The position numbers and the translations under genes were made by a program. This document shows positions 1 through 8,306 of a stretch of DNA of 26,298 nt, one piece after another; position 1 is the stretch's first letter, and every line of letters begins with the position of its first letter. The stretch is from Paenibacillaceae bacterium UBA6304. Lineage in GTDB: Bacteria; Bacillota; Bacilli; Paenibacillales; Paenibacillaceae. A model generated the notes under the pieces. The model ran no database searches, was not told the origin of the DNA, and worked only from the letters and a program-made list of their open reading frames with translations. The stretch is from assembly GCA_002439285.1 (NCBI GenBank), contig DJTQ01000214.1:1-26298 (forward strand). Direction: 5' to 3'.

Positions 1-139
1 TGGAAAACCTCCATCTAATTCGGAGTGAAATCATCCAAATTGGTGGAAGGCCCCAAATTAACTGTAGGTTTTCCAGTTAATATTGCATAAATGGGCTTCT
101 GCGTATAATTACCTGTAGGTTTTCCAGTTAATTGTGCGG
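1..139. repeat. Compound repeat block, copy 1, with three small hairpins
   Basis: This block is about 90% identical by eye to 717-855. It holds the right half of one hairpin (loop 4-10, right arm 11-19; the left arm is off the window) and two whole ones: arms 57-65/73-81 and 107-116/124-133. Each whole hairpin has the loop AGGTTTT; the first hairpin has its reverse complement AAAACCT. No ORF with a ribosome site is seen. The block runs directly into the 75-bp tandem array. Confidence 0.85.
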
Positions 140-634
140 TGGATGAGCTCTCTCGGGGATTGGTTGCTAATGCGCTGAATTTAGTTGCTGTTGGTGGGAA
201 CTAACTAGTTTGCGGTGGATGAGCTCTTTCGGGAATTGGATGCTAATGCGCTGAATTTAGTTGCTGTCGGTGAGACTAGCTTGTTTGCGGTGGATGAGCT
301 CTTTCGGGAATTGGATGCTAATGCGCTGAATTTAGTTGCTGTCGGTGAAACTAGCTAGTTTGCAGTGGATGAGCTCTCTCTGGGATAGGATGCTAGTGTG
401 CTGAATTTAGTTGCTGTCGGTGAGACTAGCTTGTTTGCGGTGGATGAGCTCTCTCGGGAATAGGATGCTAATGCGATGAAATTAGTTGCTGTCGGTGGGA
501 ACTAGCTTGTTTGTGGTGGATGAGCTCTCTCGGGAATAGGACGCTAATGCGATGAAATTAGTTGCTGTCGGTGGGACTAGCTAGTGCGCGACGATTGAAC
601 TCTCTCGGGGATTGGTTGCTAATGTGCTGAGTTT
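136..634. repeat. 75-bp tandem repeat array (six full units and one partial)
   Basis: Units begin at 136, 212, 287, 362, 437, 513 and 586; the last is partial, to about 634. Lengths are 73-76 bp, mostly 75. Each unit starts near GCGGTGGATGAGCTC and contains AATTTAGTTGCTGT (AAATTAG in units 5 and 6). Units 2 and 3 are the closest pair. There are no spacers between units, so this is not a CRISPR array. In one plus-strand frame units 2-3 are open and would encode a 25-residue repeat (VDELFRELDANALNLVAVG...), but the other units have stops or a 1-nt length change and no ribosome site precedes the array. I see repeat DNA rather than a gene. Confidence 0.9.
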
Positions 635-659
635 CGTATCGTATGCATGCATCCACACC

Positions 660-684
660 ATTAACTGGATTTCCTACAGGTAAT
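660..684. repeat. Constant-loop hairpin, isolated copy
   Basis: Arms 660-668 and 676-684 enclose the 7-nt loop ATTTCCT. The stem has two mismatches compared with a perfect inverted repeat. It belongs to the same family as the hairpins in the flanking blocks and sits between the tandem array and block copy 2. Confidence 0.6.
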
Positions 685-710
685 TCGATCTGGTTCGGCT
701 GATGGATTGA

Positions 711-855
711 ATTAGATGGAAAACCTCCATCTAATCTGGAGTGAAATCAGCCAAACTGGTGGAAGGCCTCAAATTACCTGTAGGTTTTCCAGTTAATGTA
801 GTATAAAGGGCCTTTCGAGTATAATTACCTGTAGGTTTTCCAGTTAATTGTGCGG
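711..855. repeat. Compound repeat block, copy 2, with three hairpins
   Basis: This is a second copy of the block at 1-139. It holds a perfect 9-bp hairpin (ATTAGATGG 711-719, loop AAAACCT, CCATCTAAT 727-735) and two with loop AGGTTTT (arms 773-781/789-797 and 823-832/840-849). The copy continues for a few bases that resemble the start of a 75-bp unit and then diverges, as if an array once followed here too. Confidence 0.85.
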
Positions 856-997
856 GGAGAGCTGCTAACCCCCCTTGTCTTGCGCTTCAAGAGGCGGTTT
901 ATGTAAGATAAAGGTAAACCTGACGAGGGTTGTTCGTTATTACGGGAGTTCGATCGTATATTTCCGGAATGACAAAAATCCGAGGAGGCGTAAGTTT
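856..997. other. Leader region of the DNA glycosylase gene
   Basis: This is a gene-free stretch between the repeats and the glycosylase start. I see a short inverted repeat, GGTTTA with TAAACC, just after position 895, and no convincing -35/-10 pair. A TATATT at about 956 is a possible -10, but its -35 is poor. Confidence 0.4.
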
Positions 998-1672
998 ATG
1001 AAGTCAATGCCTAGTAACTTCAGTGCGGGAGAACTTCTCCCGCTTTCTTTTTATGCCGGATCGGCGTTAGAAGCGGCGCCACGGCTACTGGGGCAAACGC
1101 TCGTCCGCGAGACGGAGGAGGGGGCGATCCGCTGCCGAATCGTCGAGACGGAGAGCTATGGCGGCATCGAGGACAAGGGGAGCCATGCGTACGGAGGCCG
1201 GCGAACAGCCCGGACGGAGATCATGTTTGGCGAAGGCGGAGCCGCCTACATTTATTTAATTTACGGCATGTACCACTGCCTCAATGTGGTCACAGGGCCC
1301 CGGGACGACCCGCAGGCCGTCCTGATCCGGGCTGTGGAGCCGCTCACACAGCATGACGAGGCGCTCATGCGCCTCCATCGCGGCTCCCGCGCGCGCCGGC
1401 CTGCCGACTTGTCGGGGGGTCCCGGCAAATTATGCCGGGCCCTCTTGATAGACAAGTCGCTGAACGGCGCGCTGCTGCACAGCAGCACCAGCCCGCTGCG
1501 CCTGGAAGCGGGTGCCCCGCCAGCGGGCCCGGCCGGCGATTCCGCGATCATCGCCGCGCCGCGCATCAACATCGCCTATGCGGCGGAGTACGCCGACATG
1601 CCGTGGCGCTTCTATTACCGAGACAATCCATACGTCTCGGTTGTCGACAAAGAAAGGGGCATTCCTTATTAA
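998..1672 (+). CDS. mpg: 3-methyladenine DNA glycosylase (MPG/AAG family)
   Basis: This is a base-excision repair enzyme of the MPG/AAG family, which cleaves the N-glycosidic bond of alkylated purines such as 3-methyladenine. The 224-residue product has the family landmarks in order: RIVETESY (Glu50 aligns with the catalytic Glu of human AAG), the SHAYGGRRTART segment, and YLIYGMYHCLNVV in the core. The frame extends upstream to 875, but ATG 998 is preferred because GAGGAGG lies at 982-988 and because the family normally starts shortly before the SFY segment. The gene is GC-rich compared with its surroundings. It converges with the cheB operon, and its last codons lie inside the shared terminator stem. 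Confidence 0.93.
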   Translation: MKSMPSNFSAGELLPLSFYAGSALEAAPRLLGQTLVRETEEGAIRCRIVETESYGGIEDKGSHAYGGRRTARTEIMFGEGGAAYIYLIYGMYHCLNVVTGPRDDPQAVLIRAVEPLTQHDEALMRLHRGSRARRPADLSGGPGKLCRALLIDKSLNGALLHSSTSPLRLEAGAPPAGPAGDSAIIAAPRINIAYAAEYADMPWRFYYRDNPYVSVVDKERGIPY

Positions 1673-1687
1673 TCAAGGAATGCCCCT
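1655..1687. terminator. Bidirectional intrinsic terminator between mpg and cheB
   Basis: A perfect 13-bp stem (AGGGGCATTCCTT 1655-1667, loop ATTAATC, AAGGAATGCCCCT 1675-1687). On the minus strand it is followed by TTTCTTT, so it should end the chemotaxis operon. On the plus strand the tract is weaker (ATTCTTT). It overlaps the 3' end of mpg. Confidence 0.9.
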
Positions 1688-1692
1688 ATTCT

Positions 1693-2757
1693 TTAAGCCT
1701 TTGTCAGTTGTCGGATCTTGGCTGCGATTACCGTTACCGGCACGACATGGTCAACGCAGTTCAAGCTGATCGCCGCTCGTGGCATGCCGAACACCACGCA
1801 AGTGTCTTGAGCTTCCGCGATCGTAGACTCGGCCCCCTGCCGTTTGGCCTGTGCCATCGCTCTCGCACCATCGCTACCCATGCCCGTCATCAATACATAG
1901 TGCCTTTTCAGATCCGGCAAGGCAGATACCGAGTCGAACATGACATCGACCGAAGGACGGTGGCCGTTTTGGGGTGGTTCCTGATTCAAGGCGATCCGGA
2001 ACCCGTCCTTCTTCCTAACCATTGTCATGTGGAACCCGCCGGGGGCGATATAAGCCGTCCCTCCCTGCACGAGTTGTCCATCCTCCGCCTCCACCACGCG
2101 TATCCGGCACAAGTTATTCAGCCGTTGCGCCAGGGACAAAGTGAACTTTGGCGGCATATGCTGCACGACGAGCACCGGGTATGGGAAATCGGCCGGCAAC
2201 CCGGTCAGCACGGTCTCCAGTGCCTTCGGACCTCCTGTCGAAGTGCCAATCGCCACAATTTGGCGGAAATCTTTGGCCCCTTCCGATAAGAAGCGCTTCG
2301 GTTCCCACGCGGTCTGTTGGGCTACGCCGCGGCGGGCAGCGATCAGCACCGAAAGCGGCGTACGAGCCGCTGCTTTGATCTTGTTAACAATCTCATCTTT
2401 GGCTCCGGTCAGTCCGGTACCCACCGATCCCGACGGCTTCGCAATAAAGTCGACCGCCCCGCTCTGCAACGCGGTAATCGTCTCTTCCGCCCCTTCCTTT
2501 GTGAGGGAACTAAGCATGATAACCCGGGTCGGCAGTTCTTCCATAATTTTGCCCAACGCTTCGATTCCGTTCATTTCCGGCATTTCAATATCCATCGTTA
2601 CTACATCGGGCCGCAGTTCCTTGACCAACTGAACGCCTTCAACGCCGTTGCGGGCGGTCCCGACGACCTGGATATCCTCGTCCTCTTCTACCAGCCGAAC
2701 GATCATTCTACGCATAAACAACGAATCGTCAACGACGAGTACTTTGATTTTCCCCAT
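1693..2757 (-). CDS. cheB: CheB, receptor methylesterase/glutamine deamidase
   Basis: A response-regulator-controlled methylesterase that removes methyl groups from chemoreceptor glutamates and can deamidate glutamines. Residues 1-125 form the receiver: acidic pair Asp10-Asp11, phospho-acceptor Asp56 in VTMDIEMP, Lys108 in AKPSG. Residues about 165-354 form the esterase, with Ser173 in GTSTGG, His200 in VVQHMP and Asp296 in GMGSDG as the catalytic triad. At 354 residues it has the usual full length. ATG 2757 has an AAGGAAG site about 11 nt upstream. It is the last gene of the operon, 85 nt after cheR, the longest gap apart from the inserted element. I see no clear separate promoter in that gap. 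Confidence 0.97.
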   Translation of the reverse strand: MGKIKVLVVDDSLFMRRMIVRLVEEDEDIQVVGTARNGVEGVQLVKELRPDVVTMDIEMPEMNGIEALGKIMEELPTRVIMLSSLTKEGAEETITALQSGAVDFIAKPSGSVGTGLTGAKDEIVNKIKAAARTPLSVLIAARRGVAQQTAWEPKRFLSEGAKDFRQIVAIGTSTGGPKALETVLTGLPADFPYPVLVVQHMPPKFTLSLAQRLNNLCRIRVVEAEDGQLVQGGTAYIAPGGFHMTMVRKKDGFRIALNQEPPQNGHRPSVDVMFDSVSALPDLKRHYVLMTGMGSDGARAMAQAKRQGAESTIAEAQDTCVVFGMPRAAISLNCVDHVVPVTVIAAKIRQLTKA

Positions 2758-2842
2758 GACTGGTATCTTCCTTTTATATGTATTCTATCCTACAATCACT
2801 GTCGTTTCTGAATCTCTTGATGATATATCTTATTAAATTTAA

Positions 2843-3634
2843 TTAGTTCTTTCTGTAAAAAAAAGTTTCCGTCGTCTCCAACCCATACTGCTGAGGTTGA
2901 AAAATTTGTTCCGTTCCCCCGATGAACAAGTAGCCGCCGGGTCTCAGGGCTTGACTGAACTTGGAGAAGATCGTCTCCTTGGCTTCATCGGTGAAATAGA
3001 TCAACACATTCCGGCAAACGATCAAGTCGAATCCCGTTTCATAGCGGTCGGCAAGCAAATTATGCCGTTTAAAATTCACGCAGCGCTTGATTTGGTCCGA
3101 GATCAGATAACGTTCACCCAGCTTGGTAAAATAGTTATTCAAATGCGACTTTGGCACATCCTTCACCGCCGCAGCTTGGTAATTCCCAATTTTCGCCCGT
3201 TCAATCGCATTTTGATCCAAATCCGTTGCCAGCAGCTGGATATCTCTCAGCTCCAAAAGCTCGGTCAACACCATTGCAATGGAGTACGGCTCTTCTCCCG
3301 TTGAGCAGGCGGCGCTCCAGCATCTCGGCCTAGAATTTCGTTGCATCAGCTCCGGAAATATCTTGTCCCTCAGTACGTCCCATCTCTGCGGATTCCGGAA
3401 AAATTCAGACACATTGATGGTCATTTGGTCCAGAAATTCGGCATATAAATCAGGTTGACCTGAAAATGCATTATAAAAATCCACAAAACTTGCATACCCT
3501 CTTCTTTCCCGCAAGCTATTCAATCTGCGCTTCATTTGGGGTTCTTTATATAAAGCCAAATCAATGCCGGACTTGGTCTTAACAAGTTGGACAAACCTGG
3601 CGAAATCTTGATCCGTCTGCAGAGAGGTCATCAT
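2843..3634 (-). CDS. cheR: CheR, chemoreceptor glutamate methyltransferase
   Basis: A SAM-dependent methyltransferase that methylates glutamates on the cytoplasmic domains of chemoreceptors and opposes CheB in adaptation. The N-terminal helical domain (about 1-80) includes NVSEFFRNP. The SAM fold follows, with WSAACSTGEEPYSIAM near residue 107, LLATDLD, and CRNVLIYF near 210. At 263 residues it is a normal CheR with no extra TPR domain. Translation starts at ATG 3634 or at the adjacent ATG 3631, downstream of AAAGGAGG. It starts 22 nt after the cheA stop, consistent with one transcript. Confidence 0.96.
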   Translation of the reverse strand: MMTSLQTDQDFARFVQLVKTKSGIDLALYKEPQMKRRLNSLRERRGYASFVDFYNAFSGQPDLYAEFLDQMTINVSEFFRNPQRWDVLRDKIFPELMQRNSRPRCWSAACSTGEEPYSIAMVLTELLELRDIQLLATDLDQNAIERAKIGNYQAAAVKDVPKSHLNNYFTKLGERYLISDQIKRCVNFKRHNLLADRYETGFDLIVCRNVLIYFTDEAKETIFSKFSQALRPGGYLFIGGTEQIFQPQQYGLETTETFFYRKN

Positions 3635-3656
3635 CTTCCGCTTTTCCCTCCTTTAA

Positions 3657-5840
3657 CTAAGATGCGGATTTACCGCTCATTCTTGCGATGATGCCCGCGA
3701 TCTCCATAATCAGGGCGACACTTCCGTCGCCGAGAATCGTTCCGCCAGCGATGCCGCTTACTTTACCGATGTAGGAGCCGAGCGACTTAATCACGATTTC
3801 CTGATTGCCGACCAGTTCATCAACAACCAAAGCTAGACGCTTCTCGGCCGAACCGACGATAACCAGAGAGATATTCTGCTTGGCTTCCGCCCTATTATTC
3901 GGCAGGTGAAGATACTCATGAATCCAGGCTACCGGGATCACTTGGTTACGGAGTAGAATTACCGATTGTCCCCGAACCGTTACAATGTCTTCCCTGGTCA
4001 CTCTAACGATTTCCGATATATTACTCATCGGGATGATATAGGTTTGAGCCGCAAGCCTTACAAGTAGCCCTTCGATAATCGCAAGGGTCAACGGCAGTTT
4101 AATTTTAAAGGTCGTCCCTTTGCCGACTGCGGTATGGATCTCGATTAGACCATTCAGTTTCTCAATATGGCTCTTAACGATATCCATTCCGACGCCTCGA
4201 CCGGAAACCTCGCTGACGACTGCAGCCGTGGAGAAGCCCGGACTAAAAATCAGCTCGACGGATTCCATATCCGTCAAATAAGAGGCCTCCTCGACCGTAA
4301 TAACCCCTTTAGCAATGGCGGAAGCCCGGATCTTCTCCGCATGAATTCCAGCTCCGTCGTCTTCTACATATATAACGACCTGGTTATCTTCATGGGCCGC
4401 CCGGATGGTCAATGTACCTTTGGCCGGCTTACCGTTCGCCTCGCGGATTCCAGGCGCTTCAATACCGTGGTCTACGGCGTTCCGGATTAAGTGAATCAAG
4501 GGATCGGCAATTTCCTCGATCAAGGTCCGGTCCAGCTCGGTATCCTTGCCTTCAATAACCAATTCGATGTCCTTGCCCAGATCCCGCGATAAGTCCCGGA
4601 TCATCCGGGGAAACCGATTAAAGAGCTGTTCGATGGGAAGCATGCGCGTTTTCATTACGCTCTCCTGCAAATCGCTGATGATACGGGACAAATGATCGGA
4701 AATATGTCCGAGCTCTTCTACCGAGTCATCCGAAAAGCGTCTTCTCTGGATGCGTTCTACCTGATGAATCCGGGTCTGATCGATCACCAGCTCACCAACC
4801 AGGTTCATCAGGTGCTCCAAGCGCTCAACACTCACCCGGATCGTCTGCGACTTGGCCTTTCCGGACGTCGAGCCGGAACCGTCTGCCTGGCTTACCGCCT
4901 TTGTGGCCGGCTGTGTAGGGGACGGTTGGACTAATCCGATTTCTGCTGGTGAAACAGCCTCAACCCGTACGTCTTCCACATCCATCAACCCCAAGGTCAA
5001 CGCCTTCAATTCCTCCGGCATCCGGTCGCCCGCATGGAGATAGAGAACCTCCGTGTCCCCCTCGGCCTGCTCTTCCAGTTCCTCCAATTCAGGATGGGTA
5101 TATAACACTTCTCCCCACTCGCCAAGGCTGGACTGGATCACGTATGCTCTTGCTCCTTTGATCGGACAGGAACTTGAAATTCGTACATATACCCAATTTA
5201 CCTGCCGCCCCTGGTCCAGGCATTCACTTGCCTTTAATCGGAGGTTAAGTGCTAATGTCGGTTTTACCCATTCAGTCTCACCATTCCCCGTCAGGTCCGG
5301 CCCATTTGGTATGTTCAGCCTTCCTGGTACGTTCGGCATGTTTGGTACGTCTGGCACTTCCGACAAGTTCAGCATACCCGATACGTTAGGTTTGTCCCGC
5401 AAGTCCGACTTCTCCAACCCGTTCCCCGTAACTTGCACTTCCGCTGGCTCCGCTTCCTCAATTCCGTTTGCAAAGTTTTGCAATTGCCGGACACAGACCG
5501 AAATATCGATCCCCGTTCCTTCTCCGCCATCCACAATGTCCAGCTTCAACAGCTTCAAATGGTCCAGAGCATGAAACAAACGATCGATTAAGGCCCCGGT
5601 GACCGTCCGTTTTCCGCTTCGCACCAGATCCAGCAGTTGTTCCATCTCGTGCGTCAATTGCTTCATAATATCATAACCCATGGCAGCCGATGAGCCTTTC
5701 AGCGTGTGGGCCGCACGAAATAAAGTTTGCACGATCCGGGAGGAGTCCTCCTCCCGCTCCAGCTTCAGAATCTCTTCATCCATCAATTGAAGTTGTTCCT
5801 CAAGCTCTTCCAGAAAAACCTCTCTATATTCAGACAGCAT
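3657..5840 (-). CDS. cheA: CheA, chemotaxis histidine kinase
   Basis: The central kinase of the pathway, which autophosphorylates under receptor control and passes phosphate to CheY and CheB. The domains are: HPt (about 1-110, phospho-His45 in AAHTLKGSSAAMG); a low-complexity Asn/Pro/Gly linker at about 150-190; a P2-like CheY-binding domain at about 195-300; the P3 dimerisation helices at about 335-400; the P4 ATPase (N-box LIRNAVDHG with Asn454, DDGAGI, SGRGVGMDIV); and the CheW-like P5 domain to the end. The 727-residue length is typical. ATG 5840 follows AAGGGGGC and lies 14 nt after the cheW stop. The linker is odd: short repeats such as VPDVPNMPNVPG. Confidence 0.97.
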   Translation of the reverse strand: MLSEYREVFLEELEEQLQLMDEEILKLEREEDSSRIVQTLFRAAHTLKGSSAAMGYDIMKQLTHEMEQLLDLVRSGKRTVTGALIDRLFHALDHLKLLKLDIVDGGEGTGIDISVCVRQLQNFANGIEEAEPAEVQVTGNGLEKSDLRDKPNVSGMLNLSEVPDVPNMPNVPGRLNIPNGPDLTGNGETEWVKPTLALNLRLKASECLDQGRQVNWVYVRISSSCPIKGARAYVIQSSLGEWGEVLYTHPELEELEEQAEGDTEVLYLHAGDRMPEELKALTLGLMDVEDVRVEAVSPAEIGLVQPSPTQPATKAVSQADGSGSTSGKAKSQTIRVSVERLEHLMNLVGELVIDQTRIHQVERIQRRRFSDDSVEELGHISDHLSRIISDLQESVMKTRMLPIEQLFNRFPRMIRDLSRDLGKDIELVIEGKDTELDRTLIEEIADPLIHLIRNAVDHGIEAPGIREANGKPAKGTLTIRAAHEDNQVVIYVEDDGAGIHAEKIRASAIAKGVITVEEASYLTDMESVELIFSPGFSTAAVVSEVSGRGVGMDIVKSHIEKLNGLIEIHTAVGKGTTFKIKLPLTLAIIEGLLVRLAAQTYIIPMSNISEIVRVTREDIVTVRGQSVILLRNQVIPVAWIHEYLHLPNNRAEAKQNISLVIVGSAEKRLALVVDELVGNQEIVIKSLGSYIGKVSGIAGGTILGDGSVALIMEIAGIIARMSGKSAS

Positions 5841-5854
5841 GCCGGTAAGCCCCC

Positions 5855-6283
5855 TTATTCATGCAAAAGAACCTCGTCCAGTCTCAAGATGCCGACCAGC
5901 CCGCTCTCTGCAAGCCCGATTCCTGTAAAAAAGCTTCCCTGCACGCCCCCCACCCGTTCGGGCGGAGGCTGAATATCCGAAAAAGTGGTTACCTTATTCA
6001 CCCGGTCCACAACGATGCCGACTGCCTCTTCCTGATGATGGATCACGACGATCCGACTACTCTTGCTATACTCTACCTCTTCAATGTCGAATAAGCATCG
6101 CAGGCTGATAACCGGAACAATCCGGCCGCGCAAATTAATAACGCCTTTTACATATTCCTTCACGTTAGGAATGGCGGTAATCTCCTGGATTTTGATGATT
6201 TCGTGGACATCCTGAATGCCAATGGCATACTGTTCTTGATCAATTCCAAACTCAATATATTGTTCATGGCTGCTAGCCTGCAT
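5855..6283 (-). CDS. cheW: CheW, receptor-kinase coupling protein
   Basis: A single CheW-like SH3-type domain of 142 residues that bridges chemoreceptors and CheA in signalling arrays. Landmarks are the start YIEFGIDQEQYAIGI, the helix VHEIIKIQEITAIPN, and VKGVINLRGRIVPVISL near residues 45-62, which is diagnostic. VVDRVNKV follows. ATG 6283 has a GGAGA site. The gene lies 21 nt after the dCache receptor stop and 14 nt before cheA, so receptor, coupler and kinase are probably co-translated. No receiver domain is fused to it, so it is CheW and not CheV. Confidence 0.97.
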   Translation of the reverse strand: MQASSHEQYIEFGIDQEQYAIGIQDVHEIIKIQEITAIPNVKEYVKGVINLRGRIVPVISLRCLFDIEEVEYSKSSRIVVIHHQEEAVGIVVDRVNKVTTFSDIQPPPERVGGVQGSFFTGIGLAESGLVGILRLDEVLLHE

Positions 6284-6304
6284 GTTCTCTCCACCCCCGC
6301 ATGA

Positions 6305-8290
6305 TTAAATTTTGAATGCCGCAACCATGCGGTTCAGTTCCTCGGCAAGCTCGGCCAATGCCCCTGACGTCGATGCCGTTTCCTCGCTGCTCGCCGCCGT
6401 TTCTTCTGTCGCCGCCGAAATGCTCTCAATAGCGCTCACTACGTCGCTGGCCTGGGCTGCCTGCTCTTCGCTCGCCGCAGCAATCTCCATCACCCGGCTG
6501 GCCGATTCGCTTACCATGATGGAGATATTGCCGAAGGCCTCTCCGGACTTCTCGGTAGAGAGCACGCCCGCCTCCACGGCTTTAACCGTCTCTGCCGTAT
6601 TATTCTGCATGCCTTTTATAATGCTTGTAATTTGTTTGGTGGCTTCCCCACTCCGCTCCGCCAATTTGCGCACCTCATCCGCAACGACGGCAAATCCCCG
6701 GCCCTGATCTCCGGCTCTAGCTGCTTCAATAGCGGCATTAAGAGCCAGCAGATTCGTCTGCTCTGCAATATCGTCGATGACCTCGATAATTTCGCCTATA
6801 CGTGTGGAGTCTTCTTCCAAACGCAGAACCTGGCGGCTTACTGTATTCATTTCTTCTACCGAGCGCCCGACGACCGCTCCGCCCTCGTCTGCGACCCTCG
6901 CGGTCTTGTTCGCTAATTCCGAAGCTGACGAAGCACTGACAGCCACCGAATTGATCGCACTGGACAGTTCCCTGAACAATTCATTGATCGTTTGCACGGA
7001 GTGAGCCTGATCGCTGCTTCCGGAGGCCAGTTCTTCGGCCCCTGCGGAAATTTGTTGGGAGGCCGCAGCAACCTGGGAAGCATTCATGCTGACTTTTCCA
7101 AGCATATTCGCCATGCTCTGTGAAATTTCATGGAAGCCACGTCCCAAGACGCCGATCTCATCTTGCCTGTGCAGAACCCGCTCAGGAAGCTCTTTGGTAA
7201 AGTCGCCGCGAGCCATATACTCTCCGACATCTACAGCTTGTTTGAGCGGCTTTATGATACTGCCGGTCAGCCATACGATAATGGCCGCTAATATTAGCAG
7301 GGTAAATACGCCCGTAATAATAGTAGTAGTTAAAAGCCGGTCCGAATTGGCCGTGATTTCCTTCATCGGTACTACGGTGGCCACCGACCATGGAGTCTCC
7401 GTTTTCCCCACGGAGATGGGGGTATAAAGAAGGTAGTGCCCCTCCCAATTGCCCGAGTAAGAATTCCCCTGAGAAATTGCATTTTTAATCTTCTCTACAT
7501 CAGCAATAGAAAACGCCTCATCCACTTTCTTACCAATCACACTCTTATCCGGATTCGTGACGATTGTCCCGGTATTGGAGTAAATATGCGCGAAACCGGT
7601 AGTGTACATCTTGAACTGATCCATCATGCTCTGGAGATAATCCATCTGGATATCAATGCCGATAACACCCACTACTGCACCCTTTTCCATGATTGGAGCA
7701 ACGATGGAGGTCATCATGACATCCTTTCCGTCAATTTGGTAAGTGTATGGATCCAAGATCATTTCCTTACCGCTGCTTTTTACGGTCTCATAAAACCCGT
7801 CATTGATTCCGAAGTCTTCTTCTTTAAGCGTATTTAGTTCTACTCCATTAGTGGTCCGTTTCAGATAAGGAACCCATCTTCCCGTCTCATCGGAGCCCTG
7901 AAGATTCCGATACAACCCATCCTTGCCGTCAAATGCGTTTGGTTCCCAAATCGCCCAAGCTCCAATATAGGAGGAATTGTTCTCCACAACATTTTTAAGG
8001 ATGCCATTGACCATGTTCCGGTTTGTTGCACCGGCTTGTTTTAAACTCTCCGTGGTCACAGCCAAATTGCGGGCCACTTCAAAGACTTTGTCAAATTCCA
8101 GCCGTACGTTGGCTCCAATTTTCTCGCCTGCGGTTTGCGACAAGGAGAAGGCCGTGTCCATAGCTTCATTTCTGGTACTCATGCTAATAAAGGTCAACAT
8201 GCTTCCAAGCAAAATAACGATCGATCCAAGAATAGTAACTAGCATACGCGCCCGTAATTTCATGGAATATTTCCATTTTTTCGATTTCAC
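6305..8290 (-). CDS. Methyl-accepting chemotaxis protein with dCache sensor
   Basis: A transmembrane chemoreceptor of about 661 residues. It has an N-terminal basic stretch and TM1 ([19 protein letters not shown]), then an extracellular double-Cache domain of about 270 residues ([43 protein letters not shown]), TM2 ([20 protein letters not shown]), HAMP, and a signalling domain with the hairpin tip [20 protein letters not shown] followed by [20 protein letters not shown]. The frame opens at GTG 8302, but GTG 8290 is preferred because AGGTGGGG lies six bases in front. The ligand cannot be told from the sequence; dCache receptors often bind amino acids or other small metabolites. The gene starts 16 nt after the preceding receptor stop. 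Confidence 0.95.
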   Translation of the reverse strand: MKSKKWKYSMKLRARMLVTILGSIVILLGSMLTFISMSTRNEAMDTAFSLSQTAGEKIGANVRLEFDKVFEVARNLAVTTESLKQAGATNRNMVNGILKNVVENNSSYIGAWAIWEPNAFDGKDGLYRNLQGSDETGRWVPYLKRTTNGVELNTLKEEDFGINDGFYETVKSSGKEMILDPYTYQIDGKDVMMTSIVAPIMEKGAVVGVIGIDIQMDYLQSMMDQFKMYTTGFAHIYSNTGTIVTNPDKSVIGKKVDEAFSIADVEKIKNAISQGNSYSGNWEGHYLLYTPISVGKTETPWSVATVVPMKEITANSDRLLTTTIITGVFTLLILAAIIVWLTGSIIKPLKQAVDVGEYMARGDFTKELPERVLHRQDEIGVLGRGFHEISQSMANMLGKVSMNASQVAAASQQISAGAEELASGSSDQAHSVQTINELFRELSSAINSVAVSASSASELANKTARVADEGGAVVGRSVEEMNTVSRQVLRLEEDSTRIGEIIEVIDDIAEQTNLLALNAAIEAARAGDQGRGFAVVADEVRKLAERSGEATKQITSIIKGMQNNTAETVKAVEAGVLSTEKSGEAFGNISIMVSESASRVMEIAAASEEQAAQASDVVSAIESISAATEETAASSEETASTSGALAELAEELNRMVAAFKI

Positions 8291-8306
8291 AATTGTCCCC
8301 ACCTAG

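Noticed and set aside
136..634. CRISPR array
   Set aside because: Units are contiguous with no unique spacers, the repeat is 75 bp, and no cas gene is in view.
1432..2289. A 285-residue plus-strand frame across the mpg end and cheB
   Set aside because: It crosses a strong terminator and runs antisense to the CheB catalytic domain.
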